From Chelatococcus reniformis (GTDB taxonomy: Bacteria; Pseudomonadota; Alphaproteobacteria; Rhizobiales; Beijerinckiaceae), in the NCBI RefSeq assembly GCF_014640075.1, contig NZ_BMGG01000004.1:1-64000 (forward strand): DNA of 64,000 bases, in the 5' to 3' direction. Positions 25,746-35,595 of this stretch are shown here, in pieces; positions within the stretch are counted from its first letter, which is position 1; each line of letters begins with the position of its first letter. The position numbers and the translations under genes are program-made. Under the pieces are notes generated by a model. The model did no database searches, had not been told where the DNA came from, and was given only the letters and a program-made list of their open reading frames with translations.

Positions 25746-27017
25746 ATGCCAGCTGCGTCCACTTCGACGGCCGTCTCAGCGACGGGCCGGGGCGGCAACC
25801 TACGGGACTGGGCTCGCGCCGCCTACGCGGCCGTGCGGGAAGAAACGGAGCGCCGCGTGGCGCCGCTGTCGGACGAGGACCAGCTCATACAGTCGATGGC
25901 CGACGCCAGCCCTGCCAAATGGCACCGGGCCCATACCACCTGGTTCTTCGAGCAGTTCCTGCTGGTGCCGCAAGTCCCCGGCTACGAGCCGTTCGATGAG
26001 CGCTTCGCGTTCCTCTTCAACTCCTACTATGTCAGCGCCGGCCCGCGGCACGAGCGGCCCCGACGCGGCCTCATCACCCGCCCGACCGTGGCGGAGGTCG
26101 GGCGCTACCGTGCCCATGTGGACGCCGCCATGGCGCGCCTCCTCGCCGAGGCCGACGAGGCGACGCTCGACGCGATCGCGCCGGTCATCGAGATCGGCCT
26201 CAACCACGAGCAGCAGCATCAAGAGCTGATGCTCACCGACATCCTGCACGGCTTCGCCCACAACCCGACCGATCCCGTCTATGCCGCGGCGTGGCGCCTG
26301 CCGGCGCCCGTTGGCGGCGATGCCGTGAAGGTGCCCGGCGGCATCTATCGCATCGGCCACGAGGGGCAGGGCTTCTCGTTCGACAACGAGGCGCCGAACC
26401 ACCAGGTGCTGATCCATCCGGTCGCTATCGGGCCGTTGATCACCAACGGCGAGTGGCTCGCATTCATGCAGGCCGGCGGCTACCGCGATCCACTGCTGTG
26501 GCTCTCCGACGGCTGGGCGACGGTGCAGCGGGAGGGCTGGGACGCCCCCGGCTACTGGCGCCAGGTCGACGGTCGCTGGTTCCAGATGACGCTCGCCGGC
26601 ATGCAGCCCATCGATCCGGCGGCGGCGGTCTGTCACGTCAGCTATTACGAGGCGGATGCCTACGCGCGCTTCGCCGGTAAGGATCTGCCGACCGAACAGG
26701 AATGGGAGGTGGCCGTGGCAGGCGGGCTGCCCGATGCCTTCGGCATCGTGTGGCAGTGGACCCGCAGCGCCTACGGGGCCTATCCCGGCTACCGGCCGGT
26801 GCCCGGCGCGCTGGGCGAGTACAACGGGAAGTTCATGGTCAACCAGCTCGTCCTGCGAGGTTCGTCGGTCGCGACCCCCGACGGCCACGAGCGGCTGACC
26901 TACCGCAACTTCTTCTACCCTCACCATCGGTGGCAGTTCACGGGCCTGCGGCTCACCGAGTATGCCCGCGCCGCCTCCGGGCGGGATGGCGCCACCGCCG
27001 GGGAGGTCAGCGCGTGA
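25746..27017 (+). CDS. egtB: Ergothioneine biosynthesis protein EgtB
   Basis: A 423-aa non-heme iron enzyme that joins hercynine to a thiol donor (gamma-glutamylcysteine or cysteine) with oxygen to make the sulfoxide precursor of ergothioneine. An N-terminal DinB-like domain supplies the iron ligands: His63 in KWHRAHTTWFFE, and His154 and His158 in LNHEQQHQE. The formylglycine-generating-enzyme-like domain follows (GEWLAFMQAGGY, PTEQEWEVA, VWQWTRSAYGAYPGY, VLRGSSVATPDGH, and the C-terminal RWQFTGLRLTEYA). GGGAG precedes ATG 25746. It overlaps egtD by 4 nt. Confidence 0.95.
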   Translation: MPAASTSTAVSATGRGGNLRDWARAAYAAVREETERRVAPLSDEDQLIQSMADASPAKWHRAHTTWFFEQFLLVPQVPGYEPFDERFAFLFNSYYVSAGPRHERPRRGLITRPTVAEVGRYRAHVDAAMARLLAEADEATLDAIAPVIEIGLNHEQQHQELMLTDILHGFAHNPTDPVYAAAWRLPAPVGGDAVKVPGGIYRIGHEGQGFSFDNEAPNHQVLIHPVAIGPLITNGEWLAFMQAGGYRDPLLWLSDGWATVQREGWDAPGYWRQVDGRWFQMTLAGMQPIDPAAAVCHVSYYEADAYARFAGKDLPTEQEWEVAVAGGLPDAFGIVWQWTRSAYGAYPGYRPVPGALGEYNGKFMVNQLVLRGSSVATPDGHERLTYRNFFYPHHRWQFTGLRLTEYARAASGRDGATAGEVSA

Positions 27018-27988
27018 CGGTCGTTCCTCGCTTCGAGATCGCGCAGCGCCTGGCGCCGCCGTTCGTCAACAACGCCTTTGCCCTCGATCTGGTGCAGGGC
27101 TTGATCCGCAAACCCAAGCAGATTTCTCCCAAATACTTCTATGACGAGGCCGGGTCCGCGCTGTTCGAGCGCATCACGGCGCTCAAGGAATACTATCCCA
27201 CGCGTACCGAGATCGGCATCCTCGAGGCGCGGGCCGACGGTATCGCCGCCTGCGTTCCCGACGGGGCGGTGCTGGTGGAGTTCGGCAGCGGCTCCAGCAC
27301 CAAGGTTCGGCTGCTGCTGGACCGCCTGCCGACGCTGCACGCCTACGTTCCGGTCGATATCTCGGACGAATTTCTGCGGAGCAGCGCGGAGGCGCTGCAG
27401 GCGGACTATCCGGCGCTGCGCATCGCACCGGTGGCGGCCGACTTCACCCAGCCGTTCACGCTGCCCGCCGCCATTGCCGGCCGCCCGCTGGTTGGCTTCT
27501 TCCCGGGCTCGACGATCGGCAATTTCGAGCCCGCCGACGCGGCGGTGTTCCTCGCCCACGCGGGCTCCATCCTGGGCCCGGGCGCGTCGATGATCGTCGG
27601 CGTCGACCTGGTGAAGGACGCGGCGATCCTCAATGCCGCCTACGACGATGGGCAGGGCGTCACGGCTGCCTTCAACCTCAATCTCCTGGCCCGCGCCAAC
27701 CGCGAGCTCGCCGCGGATTTCGAGCTCGCCGCCTTCGCGCACAAGGCCTTCTTCAACCCCGAGGCCAGCCGCGTCGAGATGCACTTGGCGAGCCGCCGCG
27801 CCCAGGAGGTGCAGGTGGCCGGCGTGCGGCTGCGCTTCGGCCACGATGAGACCATCCATACGGAAAACAGCTACAAATACACCCCCGACGGCTTCCGCGC
27901 CCTGGCCGCGCAGGCCGGCTGGGCGAGCCGGGCGGTCTGGACGGACGCCGAGCAGCTGTTCTCGGTGCACATGTTGACCAGGGGCTGA
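27014..27988 (+). CDS. egtD: L-histidine N-alpha-methyltransferase EgtD
   Basis: A 324-aa SAM-dependent enzyme that trimethylates histidine to hercynine, the substrate for EgtB. The family begins with KQISPKYFYDEAGSALFERITALKEYYPTR. The SAM loop is LVEFGSGSSTK, and the histidine site includes FFPGSTIGNFEP. The C-terminal part has IHTENSYKYTPDGF. It starts at GTG 27014 in a GTGA overlap with the egtB stop, with GGGAGG at 27001-27006, so the two are translationally coupled. EgtA and EgtC are not nearby, as usual in many proteobacteria. Confidence 0.95.
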   Translation: MTVVPRFEIAQRLAPPFVNNAFALDLVQGLIRKPKQISPKYFYDEAGSALFERITALKEYYPTRTEIGILEARADGIAACVPDGAVLVEFGSGSSTKVRLLLDRLPTLHAYVPVDISDEFLRSSAEALQADYPALRIAPVAADFTQPFTLPAAIAGRPLVGFFPGSTIGNFEPADAAVFLAHAGSILGPGASMIVGVDLVKDAAILNAAYDDGQGVTAAFNLNLLARANRELAADFELAAFAHKAFFNPEASRVEMHLASRRAQEVQVAGVRLRFGHDETIHTENSYKYTPDGFRALAAQAGWASRAVWTDAEQLFSVHMLTRG

Positions 27989-28093
27989 TCTGCGGCCGCC
28001 ACGTCGTCGCGTTGTCACAATGGTGCGTCCGATCTAGCCTATAGGCGGGCGATCGAGGGCCCCAGGTCACTGCTCGTGGGATGGAGACGCGCA

Positions 28094-29293
28094 ATGTTCG
28101 ACGCCAAGCAGATTTTGGACGCGATGGTCGGTGCCGGCGCTCTGGGCAGCCAGTCCCAGTCCGCACAGCAGCAGACCCCGGCGGCGCAGGGCGGCCTCGC
28201 CGACATGCTGAATCAGGCCCTCGGCGGCCTGACCAACGGCCAGGCGGCCCAGCCCGGTCAGCAGCCCGGACTGGGCGGCCTGCTCGGCCAGATCCTGGCG
28301 GGCGGCCAGGGCGGTGCTGCCGGTGCCGGCCCCGGGGCCGGCGGTCCGCCCGGCGGCGGCCTCGGTGACCTGCTCGGGCAGGTGCTGGGCGGCCAGGGCA
28401 CGCCAGGCGCGCAAGGCGCTCCTGGCGGTGCGGGTGGTGCTGCCGGCGGCGGCGGTCTCGGCGGTCTGCTCGGCCAGATTCTCGGCGGCGGGCAGGGCGG
28501 CGCCAGCGGCAGCGGCCTTGGAGGAGCATTGGCCGGTGGCGCCGCGGCGGGCGGTCTCGGCGGCTTGCTCGGCCAACTCCTGGGGGGCGCCCAGGGCGGT
28601 GCCGCCGATCCGCAGGCAGCCAACTCCGGCGCAACGATCGGCGACAGCCTGAGCAAGGTCGCCGGTCCGAAGGCCGGCGGCATCCTGCAGAACGCCATCT
28701 CCTTTGCGCAGACGCCCCAGGGCGCCGCTATCCTGGCTGGGCTTGCCGGCCTGATGGTCACCAAGGCAACCAGCACCGTCAGCAGCAATGCCGCCCAGCT
28801 TGGCGGCGCGGCGCTGATCGGCGGCCTGACCTACAAAGCCATGAAGAACTGGCAGGGCGGGGCGCAGCCGCAGGCGACGGCTGCCGTGGCACCGGCCATC
28901 GCTCCGCCCGGCTCGGGCTTCGAGTCGAAGGATCTGAGTCACGAGGACGCCACGGTCCTCATCAACGCCATGATCGCGGCGGCGGCTGCCGACGGCTCGG
29001 TGGATCCGGGCGAGCGCGCCAAGATTGCCGGCACGTTGCAAGGGGCGGGCTTCAACCCGGAAGCGGCGACTTACCTGGACCAGGCCTTCTCCAACCCGCC
29101 GTCGGTGCAGGACCTTGCAGACGCGGCCTCCTCGCCCGAGCAGGCGGCCCAGATCTACGAGGCGGCGCGCATTACCATCGACCCGGATTCGCCCGCCAAC
29201 GCGGCCTTCCTGGGCAACCTCAAACAGGCGCTCGGGCTGGACGATACCCTGGTCGCCCACCTCGACGCCGCCGCCCAGAGCGCCCGCGCCTGA
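28094..29293 (+). CDS. DUF533 / TerB-like protein with long Gly-rich repeat region
   Basis: A 399-aa protein. Residues 1-25 (MFDAKQILDAMVGAGALG) match the start of DUF533 proteins. Residues about 40-180 are imperfect repeats built on LGGLLGQILGGGQGGA, with Gly, Gln and Ala dominating. A hydrophobic segment (AAILAGLAGLMVTKATSTVSS) follows, and the C-terminal domain (about 280-399, SHEDATVLINAMIAAAAADGSVDPGERAKI) is the TerB-like helical fold. The repeat is much longer than in YebE-type homologues. Function is unknown; membrane association is likely. GGAG is 7 nt before ATG 28094. Confidence 0.82.
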   Translation: MFDAKQILDAMVGAGALGSQSQSAQQQTPAAQGGLADMLNQALGGLTNGQAAQPGQQPGLGGLLGQILAGGQGGAAGAGPGAGGPPGGGLGDLLGQVLGGQGTPGAQGAPGGAGGAAGGGGLGGLLGQILGGGQGGASGSGLGGALAGGAAAGGLGGLLGQLLGGAQGGAADPQAANSGATIGDSLSKVAGPKAGGILQNAISFAQTPQGAAILAGLAGLMVTKATSTVSSNAAQLGGAALIGGLTYKAMKNWQGGAQPQATAAVAPAIAPPGSGFESKDLSHEDATVLINAMIAAAAADGSVDPGERAKIAGTLQGAGFNPEAATYLDQAFSNPPSVQDLADAASSPEQAAQIYEAARITIDPDSPANAAFLGNLKQALGLDDTLVAHLDAAAQSARA

Positions 29294-29513
29294 ATTGGTT
29301 CGGCCGGCGGCCGTTACGCCAGATCTCCTTGAGGGGCGGTGCCTCGGCCGAGGCATCGCCCGTCGTCTGTCGGGCCCGGGCGGCCCGCGAGCGTGATATG
29401 CTTGGGCGCTGCGGAGGCGGCCGATACGTCGGCGCGGCCGCACCCGCATTGACAGGCGCGGCGGAGCTACCTACGTCCGCCGGCCGTACCTCATGAAGGA
29501 GAGCCACGCCGAT

Positions 29514-31097
29514 ATGATGGATCGCCGCTTGTTTCTGGCCGCCTCGGCCGCGACCGCAGCCATGGCCAGCACGGGGTTTGCGCCCGAGGCGCTGGCGGCG
29601 TCCGATCTCAAGCTCGGCCCTGCCGTCGATTTCTCCTTCGAGGCGCTCAAGACGCGCGTCCGTGCCATGGCGGCCCAGCCCTACCGGCCCGCGCCGTCGC
29701 CGGATCCGGCGGTGCTCAACCAGATCGATTACGACGCCCACGGCAAGATCAAGTTCAACCCGGACTACGCGTTGTTCGCCGACGGGCCGGGGCAGTTCCC
29801 TGTCACGTTCTTCCACCTCGGCCAGTGGTTCCAGAAGCCCGTGCGCATGCGCGTGGTGGCCGACGGCAAGGCCCGCGAGATCGTTTACGAGCCGCGCTAC
29901 TTCGATATGCCGGCGGACTCGCCCGCCAAACGCCTCAAGGAGAATGCGGGCTTTGCCGGTTTCCGCTTCCAGGAGAGCCGGCTCGGCGACCAGGCGGTCA
30001 AGCCGTGGCGGACGAACGACTGGGTCGCGTTCCTTGGCGCGTCCTATTTCCGCGCGATCGGCGAGCTCTACCAGTACGGCCTGTCGGCCCGGGGCATCGC
30101 CATCAACGTCACGGTGGCGGAGGCGCCGGAGGAGTTTCCGGATTTCACCGAGATCTACTTCGAGACCCCCAAGGACAACGGCCCCTCGGTCACCGTCTAC
30201 GCGCTGCTTGAAGGCCCCTCCGTCGTCGGCGCCTACAAGTTCATCATGACCCGCGACACGGCGGTCGTGATGGACATCGAGGCCGCCCTCACCGTGCGCA
30301 AGCCGGTATTCCGTTTCGGTCTGGCGCCGCTCACCTCGATGTTCTGGTTCTCCGAGACGGTGAAGCAGACGGCCGTCGACTGGCGACCGGAGGTGCACGA
30401 TTCCGACGGGCTGGCAATGTGGACCGGCAGCGGCGAGCGCATCTGGCGGCCGCTCAACAACCCGCCGCGCATCAGCGCTTCCGCGTTCCAGGACGTGGAT
30501 CCTCGCGGCTTCGGCCTGATGCAGCGGGACCGCAACGGCGATCACTTCCAGGATGGCGTCTTCTACGAGAAGCGGCCCAGCGCCTGGGTGGAGCCGGTGG
30601 GCAAATGGGGCAAGGGCTCGGTTCAACTGATCGAGATCCCGACCGACGACGAGATCCACGACAACACCGTCGCCATGTGGGTGCCGGCGGAGCCCGCGAT
30701 CGCGGGCCAGTCCCACGCGCTGCGCTACCGGATCCATTGGGTCGACGGCGAGCCCTTTCCCAGCACGCTTGCCCGCTGCGTCGCCACGCGCCTCGGCAAC
30801 GGCGGCGTGCCGGGCCAGCCACGCCCCAAGGGCGTACGCAAGTTCATGATCGAGTTTCTGGGCGGACCGCTCAAGGACCTGCCGTTCGGCGCCAAGCCCG
30901 AGGTGGTGCTGTCCGCCTCGCGCGGCACCTTCTCCTACGTCTTCACCGAGGCGGTTCCGAACAACGTGCCCGGTCACTGGCGGGCGCAGTTCGACCTCGC
31001 GGTCAGCGGCACCGAACCGGTCGACATCCGCTGCTACCTGAAGCTGGGCGATCAGGTGCTGTCCGAGACCTGGCTCTACCAATACCTGCCGTTCTGA
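29514..31097 (+). CDS. Periplasmic glucan biosynthesis protein, OpgG/OpgD family (first copy)
   Basis: A 527-aa protein of the MdoG family that shapes or branches osmoregulated periplasmic beta-glucans. A Tat signal (MDRRLFLAASAATAAMAS) makes it more like OpgD than Sec-exported OpgG. The conserved body has FHLGQWFQKPVRM, FLGASYFRAIGE, YGLSARGIAINV, RPEVHDSDGLAMWTGSGERIWRPL, and GFGLMQRDRNGDHFQD, where the acid residues of the active cleft lie. No glucosyltransferase opgH is in the window. ATG 29514 or 29517 fits GAAGGAGAG upstream; the frame is open to 29493. A second family member is at 40775. Confidence 0.9.
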   Translation: MMDRRLFLAASAATAAMASTGFAPEALAASDLKLGPAVDFSFEALKTRVRAMAAQPYRPAPSPDPAVLNQIDYDAHGKIKFNPDYALFADGPGQFPVTFFHLGQWFQKPVRMRVVADGKAREIVYEPRYFDMPADSPAKRLKENAGFAGFRFQESRLGDQAVKPWRTNDWVAFLGASYFRAIGELYQYGLSARGIAINVTVAEAPEEFPDFTEIYFETPKDNGPSVTVYALLEGPSVVGAYKFIMTRDTAVVMDIEAALTVRKPVFRFGLAPLTSMFWFSETVKQTAVDWRPEVHDSDGLAMWTGSGERIWRPLNNPPRISASAFQDVDPRGFGLMQRDRNGDHFQDGVFYEKRPSAWVEPVGKWGKGSVQLIEIPTDDEIHDNTVAMWVPAEPAIAGQSHALRYRIHWVDGEPFPSTLARCVATRLGNGGVPGQPRPKGVRKFMIEFLGGPLKDLPFGAKPEVVLSASRGTFSYVFTEAVPNNVPGHWRAQFDLAVSGTEPVDIRCYLKLGDQVLSETWLYQYLPF

Positions 31098-31207
31098 CCC
31101 GCCGACGGGCGTTCTGCGCGCCCGTGGGGCCGGCGGGCGAAGGACGTGCGGCCCGGCCCGCCGGATCGGAAGCGACGATCTGATCGGACGGCGGTGCTCT
31201 GGACAAT

Positions 31208-31227
31208 TGCAACAGTAGAACATTACA
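31208..31227. promoter_or_regulatory. Zur-box-like site upstream of the metal ABC genes
   Basis: TGCAACAGTAGAACATTACA matches the alphaproteobacterial Zur consensus TGTAATGTTATAACATTACA well in its right half (9 of 10) and partly in the left (6 of 10). It lies 10 bp before the small gene that starts the operon. Zinc-responsive repression is inference from this match and the gene content. Confidence 0.45.
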
Positions 31228-31236
31228 TACTGGGCG

Positions 31237-31394
31237 ATGGCTCAGACCGCGCACGCTCACGCCCATGTCGCCCGCCGTGCCCAACGGGCGCGTCCGTCGT
31301 TGCTGCGCGTGGCCGTGGCCGACCGGGCCGTTGCGGCCGCGCTCCTGCTCCTGGCGCTGTGGGCGGCTATCGGCGCCGTCATCGGAGCCTCTGC

Positions 31395-31398
<4 letters not shown>
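31237..31398 (+). CDS. 53-aa single-span membrane protein before the ABC genes
   Basis: The frame encodes 53 residues: a His/Ala/Arg-rich start (MAQTAHAHAHVARRAQRARPS) then one hydrophobic span (VAAALLLLALWAAIGAVIGASA). Its TGA overlaps the ATG of the ABC ATPase in an ATGA junction, strong evidence of real, coupled translation. The His-Ala-His-Ala-His run could bind metal. I do not recognise a family. No clear Shine-Dalgarno is present. Confidence 0.6.
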
Positions 31399-32195
<797 letters not shown>

Positions 32196-32206
32196 CCGAG
32201 GCTCGC

Positions 32207-33082
32207 GTGACCGTTCTCTATAGCTGGCTCATCGCTCCTTTCGCCGACTTCGACTTCATGCGGCGCGGCCTGGTCGGCGCAGTGGCCCTGGCGCTCTCGG
32301 GAGCGCCGGTGGGCGTCTTCCTCATGCTGCGGCGCATGAGCCTGACCGGCGATGCCATGGCCCATGCGGTGCTGCCGGGCGCCGCCATCGGTTTCATGCT
32401 CTACGGGCTGTCCCTGCCGGCCATGACCATCGGGGGCCTCGTGGCCGGCTGCGCCGTCGCCCTGCTCGCCGGGGCCGTGGCCCGCGCCACGAGCTTGCGG
32501 GAGGACGCCTCGCTCGCCTCCTTCTACCTGCTGTCGTTGGCGCTCGGCGTGACCATCGTGTCGATCAGGGGTTCCAATATCGACCTGCTGCACGTGCTGT
32601 TCGGTTCGGTGCTCGCCCTCGACGACGCCACGCTGCTGCTGCTCGGCGGCGTGGCCACGGTCACCCTGATGACGCTCTCGGTCCTCTACCGGCCGCTGGT
32701 GATGGAATGCGTCGATCCAGGCTTCCTGCGCTCGGTGAGCCGGCTCGGGGCGCCGACGCACCTGGCGTTCTTGAGCCTGCTGGTGCTCAACCTGGTGGCC
32801 GGCTTCCACGCGCTCGGCACGCTGCTCGCCATCGGGATGATGATACTGCCCGCCGCCACCGCCCGCTTCTGGATCGAGGACGTCACCGGCATGATCGTGC
32901 TCTCGGTGGTGGTGGCGCTCATCGCCGGCTGGGCCGGGCTGGTGCTGTCGTTCCATTTCGGGCTGCCGGCCGGTCCCTCGATCATCCTCGCCGCCGGCGC
33001 GCTCCATGTCGTCTCGCTGGTGGTCGGTCCGGCGGGCGGCTTGCTGCACGGCCTGCTGCCCCGCCCGCACCTGGAGGCGTGA
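32207..33082 (+). CDS. Metal ABC transporter permease (AztB/ZnuB type)
   Basis: A 291-aa membrane protein of the ABC-3 family with about eight hydrophobic spans. Recognisable strings are FMRRGLVGAVALALSGAPVGVFLMLRRMSLTGDAMAHAVLPG at the start, DLLHVLFGSVLALDD, and FHALGTLLAIGMMILPAATARF. GTG 32207 follows the ATPase stop by 11 bp with CGAGG upstream. No solute-binding protein (AztC/ZnuA) is encoded here, although these operons usually include one, so it must come from another locus. Confidence 0.88.
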   Translation: MTVLYSWLIAPFADFDFMRRGLVGAVALALSGAPVGVFLMLRRMSLTGDAMAHAVLPGAAIGFMLYGLSLPAMTIGGLVAGCAVALLAGAVARATSLREDASLASFYLLSLALGVTIVSIRGSNIDLLHVLFGSVLALDDATLLLLGGVATVTLMTLSVLYRPLVMECVDPGFLRSVSRLGAPTHLAFLSLLVLNLVAGFHALGTLLAIGMMILPAATARFWIEDVTGMIVLSVVVALIAGWAGLVLSFHFGLPAGPSIILAAGALHVVSLVVGPAGGLLHGLLPRPHLEA

Positions 33083-33240
33083 GCGGCAGCCGGCCGCGCA
33101 CCCCACATGCGAGGTGAGCGCATAACCCTTTTCCCTCGGCGGCGTGCACCGATATATCAGCGCCAGTTCCATCGGTGCCGTTTGCCGCATCCGCATCATG
33201 CATTGGCGGTTTCGCCCCGGGCGAGGCCGTGGAGGCTGCC

Positions 33241-34203
33241 ATGACCGACAAGATTCCCGTTACCGTGCTCACCGGCTATCTCGGCGCCGGCAAGACGACG
33301 CTGCTCAACCGCATCCTCAGCGAACCGCACGGCAAGAAATACGCCGTCATCGTCAACGAGTTCGGCGAGGTGGGCATCGACAACGACCTCATCGTCGGGG
33401 CCGACGAGGAAGTGTTCGAGATGAACAACGGCTGCGTCTGCTGCACCGTGCGTGGTGATCTGATCCGCATCATCGACGGGCTGATGAAGCGCAAGGGCAA
33501 GTTCGACGCGATCATCGTCGAGACCACCGGCCTCGCCGATCCCGCGCCGGTGGCGCAGACCTTCTTCGTCGACCAGGATGTGTCGGATCGGACGCGGCTC
33601 GATGCGGTGGTCACCGTTGCCGACGCCAAATGGCTGGCCGAGCGGCTGAAGGATGCCCCGGAGGCCAAGAACCAGATCGCCTTCGCCGACGTCATCGTGC
33701 TCAACAAGACGGATCTGGTGAGCGCCGACGAATTGGCCGACGTCGAGAGCCGCATCCGGGCCATCAACCCCTATGCGCGCCTGCACCGGACGGAGCGGGC
33801 CAAGATCGACATCGACGAGGTGCTCGGCCGCAATGCCTTCGACCTCGACCGCATCATGGCGTTGGAGCCCGACTTCCTGGAGGAGGGGCATCACCATCAC
33901 CACGACGAAGACGTGCAGTCGGTGGCTGTGACGCTGGACGGCGACGTCGATCCGGACCGCTTTCTGCCCTGGATCAACGACCTCGCCCAGCGCGAGGGGC
34001 CGAACATCCTGCGCTCGAAGGGTATCGTGGCCTTCAAGGGCGAGCCCAAGCGCTTCGTCTTCCAGGGCGTGCACATGATGCTGGAAGGCGACCTGCAGCG
34101 CGACTGGCGGCCCGACGAGAAGCGCACCTCCAAGATCGTGGTGATCGGCCGGGATCTCGACCGGCCTTCCATCGAGAAGGCCTTCCACGCCTGCGCGGCG
34201 TGA
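33241..34203 (+). CDS. COG0523 metallochaperone GTPase (CobW/ZigA-like)
   Basis: A 320-aa G3E GTPase, a cytosolic metal chaperone. Walker A is GYLGAGKTT (12-20), [15 protein letters not shown] is the Walker B/switch region, and the conserved metal-site CXCC motif is GCVCC (64-68). ETTGLADP and NKTD follow. A His run ([11 protein letters not shown], about 216-226) forms a second metal site, and the CobW C-terminal domain ends the protein. Such proteins supply zinc to client enzymes under shortage. It lies 158 bp after the permease, followed by a WD40 gene that often accompanies it in Rhizobiales. Confidence 0.92.
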   Translation: MTDKIPVTVLTGYLGAGKTTLLNRILSEPHGKKYAVIVNEFGEVGIDNDLIVGADEEVFEMNNGCVCCTVRGDLIRIIDGLMKRKGKFDAIIVETTGLADPAPVAQTFFVDQDVSDRTRLDAVVTVADAKWLAERLKDAPEAKNQIAFADVIVLNKTDLVSADELADVESRIRAINPYARLHRTERAKIDIDEVLGRNAFDLDRIMALEPDFLEEGHHHHHDEDVQSVAVTLDGDVDPDRFLPWINDLAQREGPNILRSKGIVAFKGEPKRFVFQGVHMMLEGDLQRDWRPDEKRTSKIVVIGRDLDRPSIEKAFHACAA

Positions 34204-34261
34204 GCCGGTCCGCGCCCTGGCGGCGCTGGCGGCCCCGTGACATAGAGGTGATCGTTCGACC

Positions 34262-35287
34262 ATGAAGCCGGCAGCAGCAGCCCCCATGTCCCAGGCAAGC
34301 GCCATCACCTCGCTCCTCGACCACGTGACGGCGCTCGACGCCGGTGCCCACGTCACCGGTGCCGCGTTCGTGGGTGACGTGGCCGCGCTGGCGCTCGGCG
34401 ACGGCGGCGTGCTGCTCGCGTCCGCCGGCGAGACGCGGCGCGTGGAGGCGCATCCGGGCGGCGCCGTCCTGGCGGCCGTCGCTCAGGGCGGCCGGCTGAT
34501 CACCGGGGGCGACGACGGCCGCGTGGTGGCCATCGATGCCGCTGGCGCGGTCGAACCGATCGGCGACGAGAAGGGTCGCTGGATCGACGCGGTCGCCGTG
34601 CGGCCCGGCGCCGTGGCCTGGAGCTGCGGCAAGCATGTCGCGGCCCGTGACGACAAGGGCAGCGTCCGGCGCATCGAGGCACCGTCGAGCGTGCGCGGGC
34701 TCGCTTTTGCGCCGAAGGGCTACCGGCTGGCGCTCGCCCATTACAACGGTGCCAGCCTGTGGTTTCCCAACACCGACGCAGCGCCGGAGGCGCTGAGCTG
34801 GAAGGGCTCTCACCTCGACGTCACCTTCTCGCCCGACGGGCGTTTCCTCATCACTTCCATGCAGGAGAACACGCTGCATGGCTGGCGTCTCGCCGACCGC
34901 AAGGACATGCGCATGTCCGGCTATCCGGCCAAGCCGCGCTCCCTCTCGTGGTCGCACGACGGGTTTCATCTCGCAACGTCGGGCGCCGACGCCGCCATCA
35001 TCTGGCCGTTCGAGGCCAAGGACGGGCCGATGGGCAAGCCTCCACGCGAATGCGGCGTGCGTCCCGCCAAGGTTTCGCAGGTCGCCTTCCATCCGCGCGC
35101 GCTCATCCTGGCGCTGGGCTACGAGGACGGCGCCGTCATGCTGGTGCGGCTGACCGATGCGGCCGAACTGATGGCGCGCAAGCCCGACGACGCCGGCCCG
35201 ATATCGGCCTTCGCCTGGGACGCACGCGGCACGCGCCTGGTGTTCGGCACCGCCGAGGGGGCGGCCGGACTGCTGACCCTGCCCTGA
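34262..35287 (+). CDS. WD40-repeat protein
   Basis: A 341-aa beta-propeller protein without a signal peptide. About six or seven blades can be followed, for example GGRLITGGDDGRVVAIDAAG, SHLDVTFSPDGRFLITSMQENTLHGWRL and PRSLSWSHDGFHLATSGADAAIIWPF. It is a scaffold or metallochaperone partner by context: it follows the COG0523 gene by 58 bp and precedes a small conserved gene by 10 bp. Its biochemical role is not known to me. Confidence 0.85.
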   Translation: MKPAAAAPMSQASAITSLLDHVTALDAGAHVTGAAFVGDVAALALGDGGVLLASAGETRRVEAHPGGAVLAAVAQGGRLITGGDDGRVVAIDAAGAVEPIGDEKGRWIDAVAVRPGAVAWSCGKHVAARDDKGSVRRIEAPSSVRGLAFAPKGYRLALAHYNGASLWFPNTDAAPEALSWKGSHLDVTFSPDGRFLITSMQENTLHGWRLADRKDMRMSGYPAKPRSLSWSHDGFHLATSGADAAIIWPFEAKDGPMGKPPRECGVRPAKVSQVAFHPRALILALGYEDGAVMLVRLTDAAELMARKPDDAGPISAFAWDARGTRLVFGTAEGAAGLLTLP

Positions 35288-35297
35288 TCGGGACGCC

Positions 35298-35573
35298 ATG
35301 GCATTCGGCCTGCTCAAACGCCGCCCGCGGCCCGACGCGGAGATCGTCGCCCGCATCAAGGACTGGACGCGCACGGCGCTCGGGGCGGACGAGGCCGTCC
35401 ACTTCGCCGTCAACGAGATCGTCTGTCACGATCCGGGCTGCCCCGGTACCGAGACGGTGATCCTGGTGATGCAGCCGGGCCGTCGGACCTGGGCGCTAAA
35501 GGTTGCCAAGGCGATGGACGAAACCACCGAACACGACGTCGCGGCGGCCATGGCCGAGGCGCGGCCGGCGTGA
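35298..35573 (+). CDS. Small conserved protein, metal-gene neighbour
   Basis: A 91-aa soluble protein: basic start (MAFGLLKRRPRPDAEIVARIKDW), then a compact domain with VNEIVCHDPGCPG, a pair of cysteines in a CxxxxxC arrangement, and TETVILVMQPGRRTWALKVAKAMDE. I do not recognise a named family. Its position 10 bp after the WD40 gene suggests a shared transcript and perhaps a thiol or metal-related job. Confidence 0.75.
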   Translation: MAFGLLKRRPRPDAEIVARIKDWTRTALGADEAVHFAVNEIVCHDPGCPGTETVILVMQPGRRTWALKVAKAMDETTEHDVAAAMAEARPA

Positions 35574-35595
35574 TCGATCGAGGAGGCGCGCGGGC

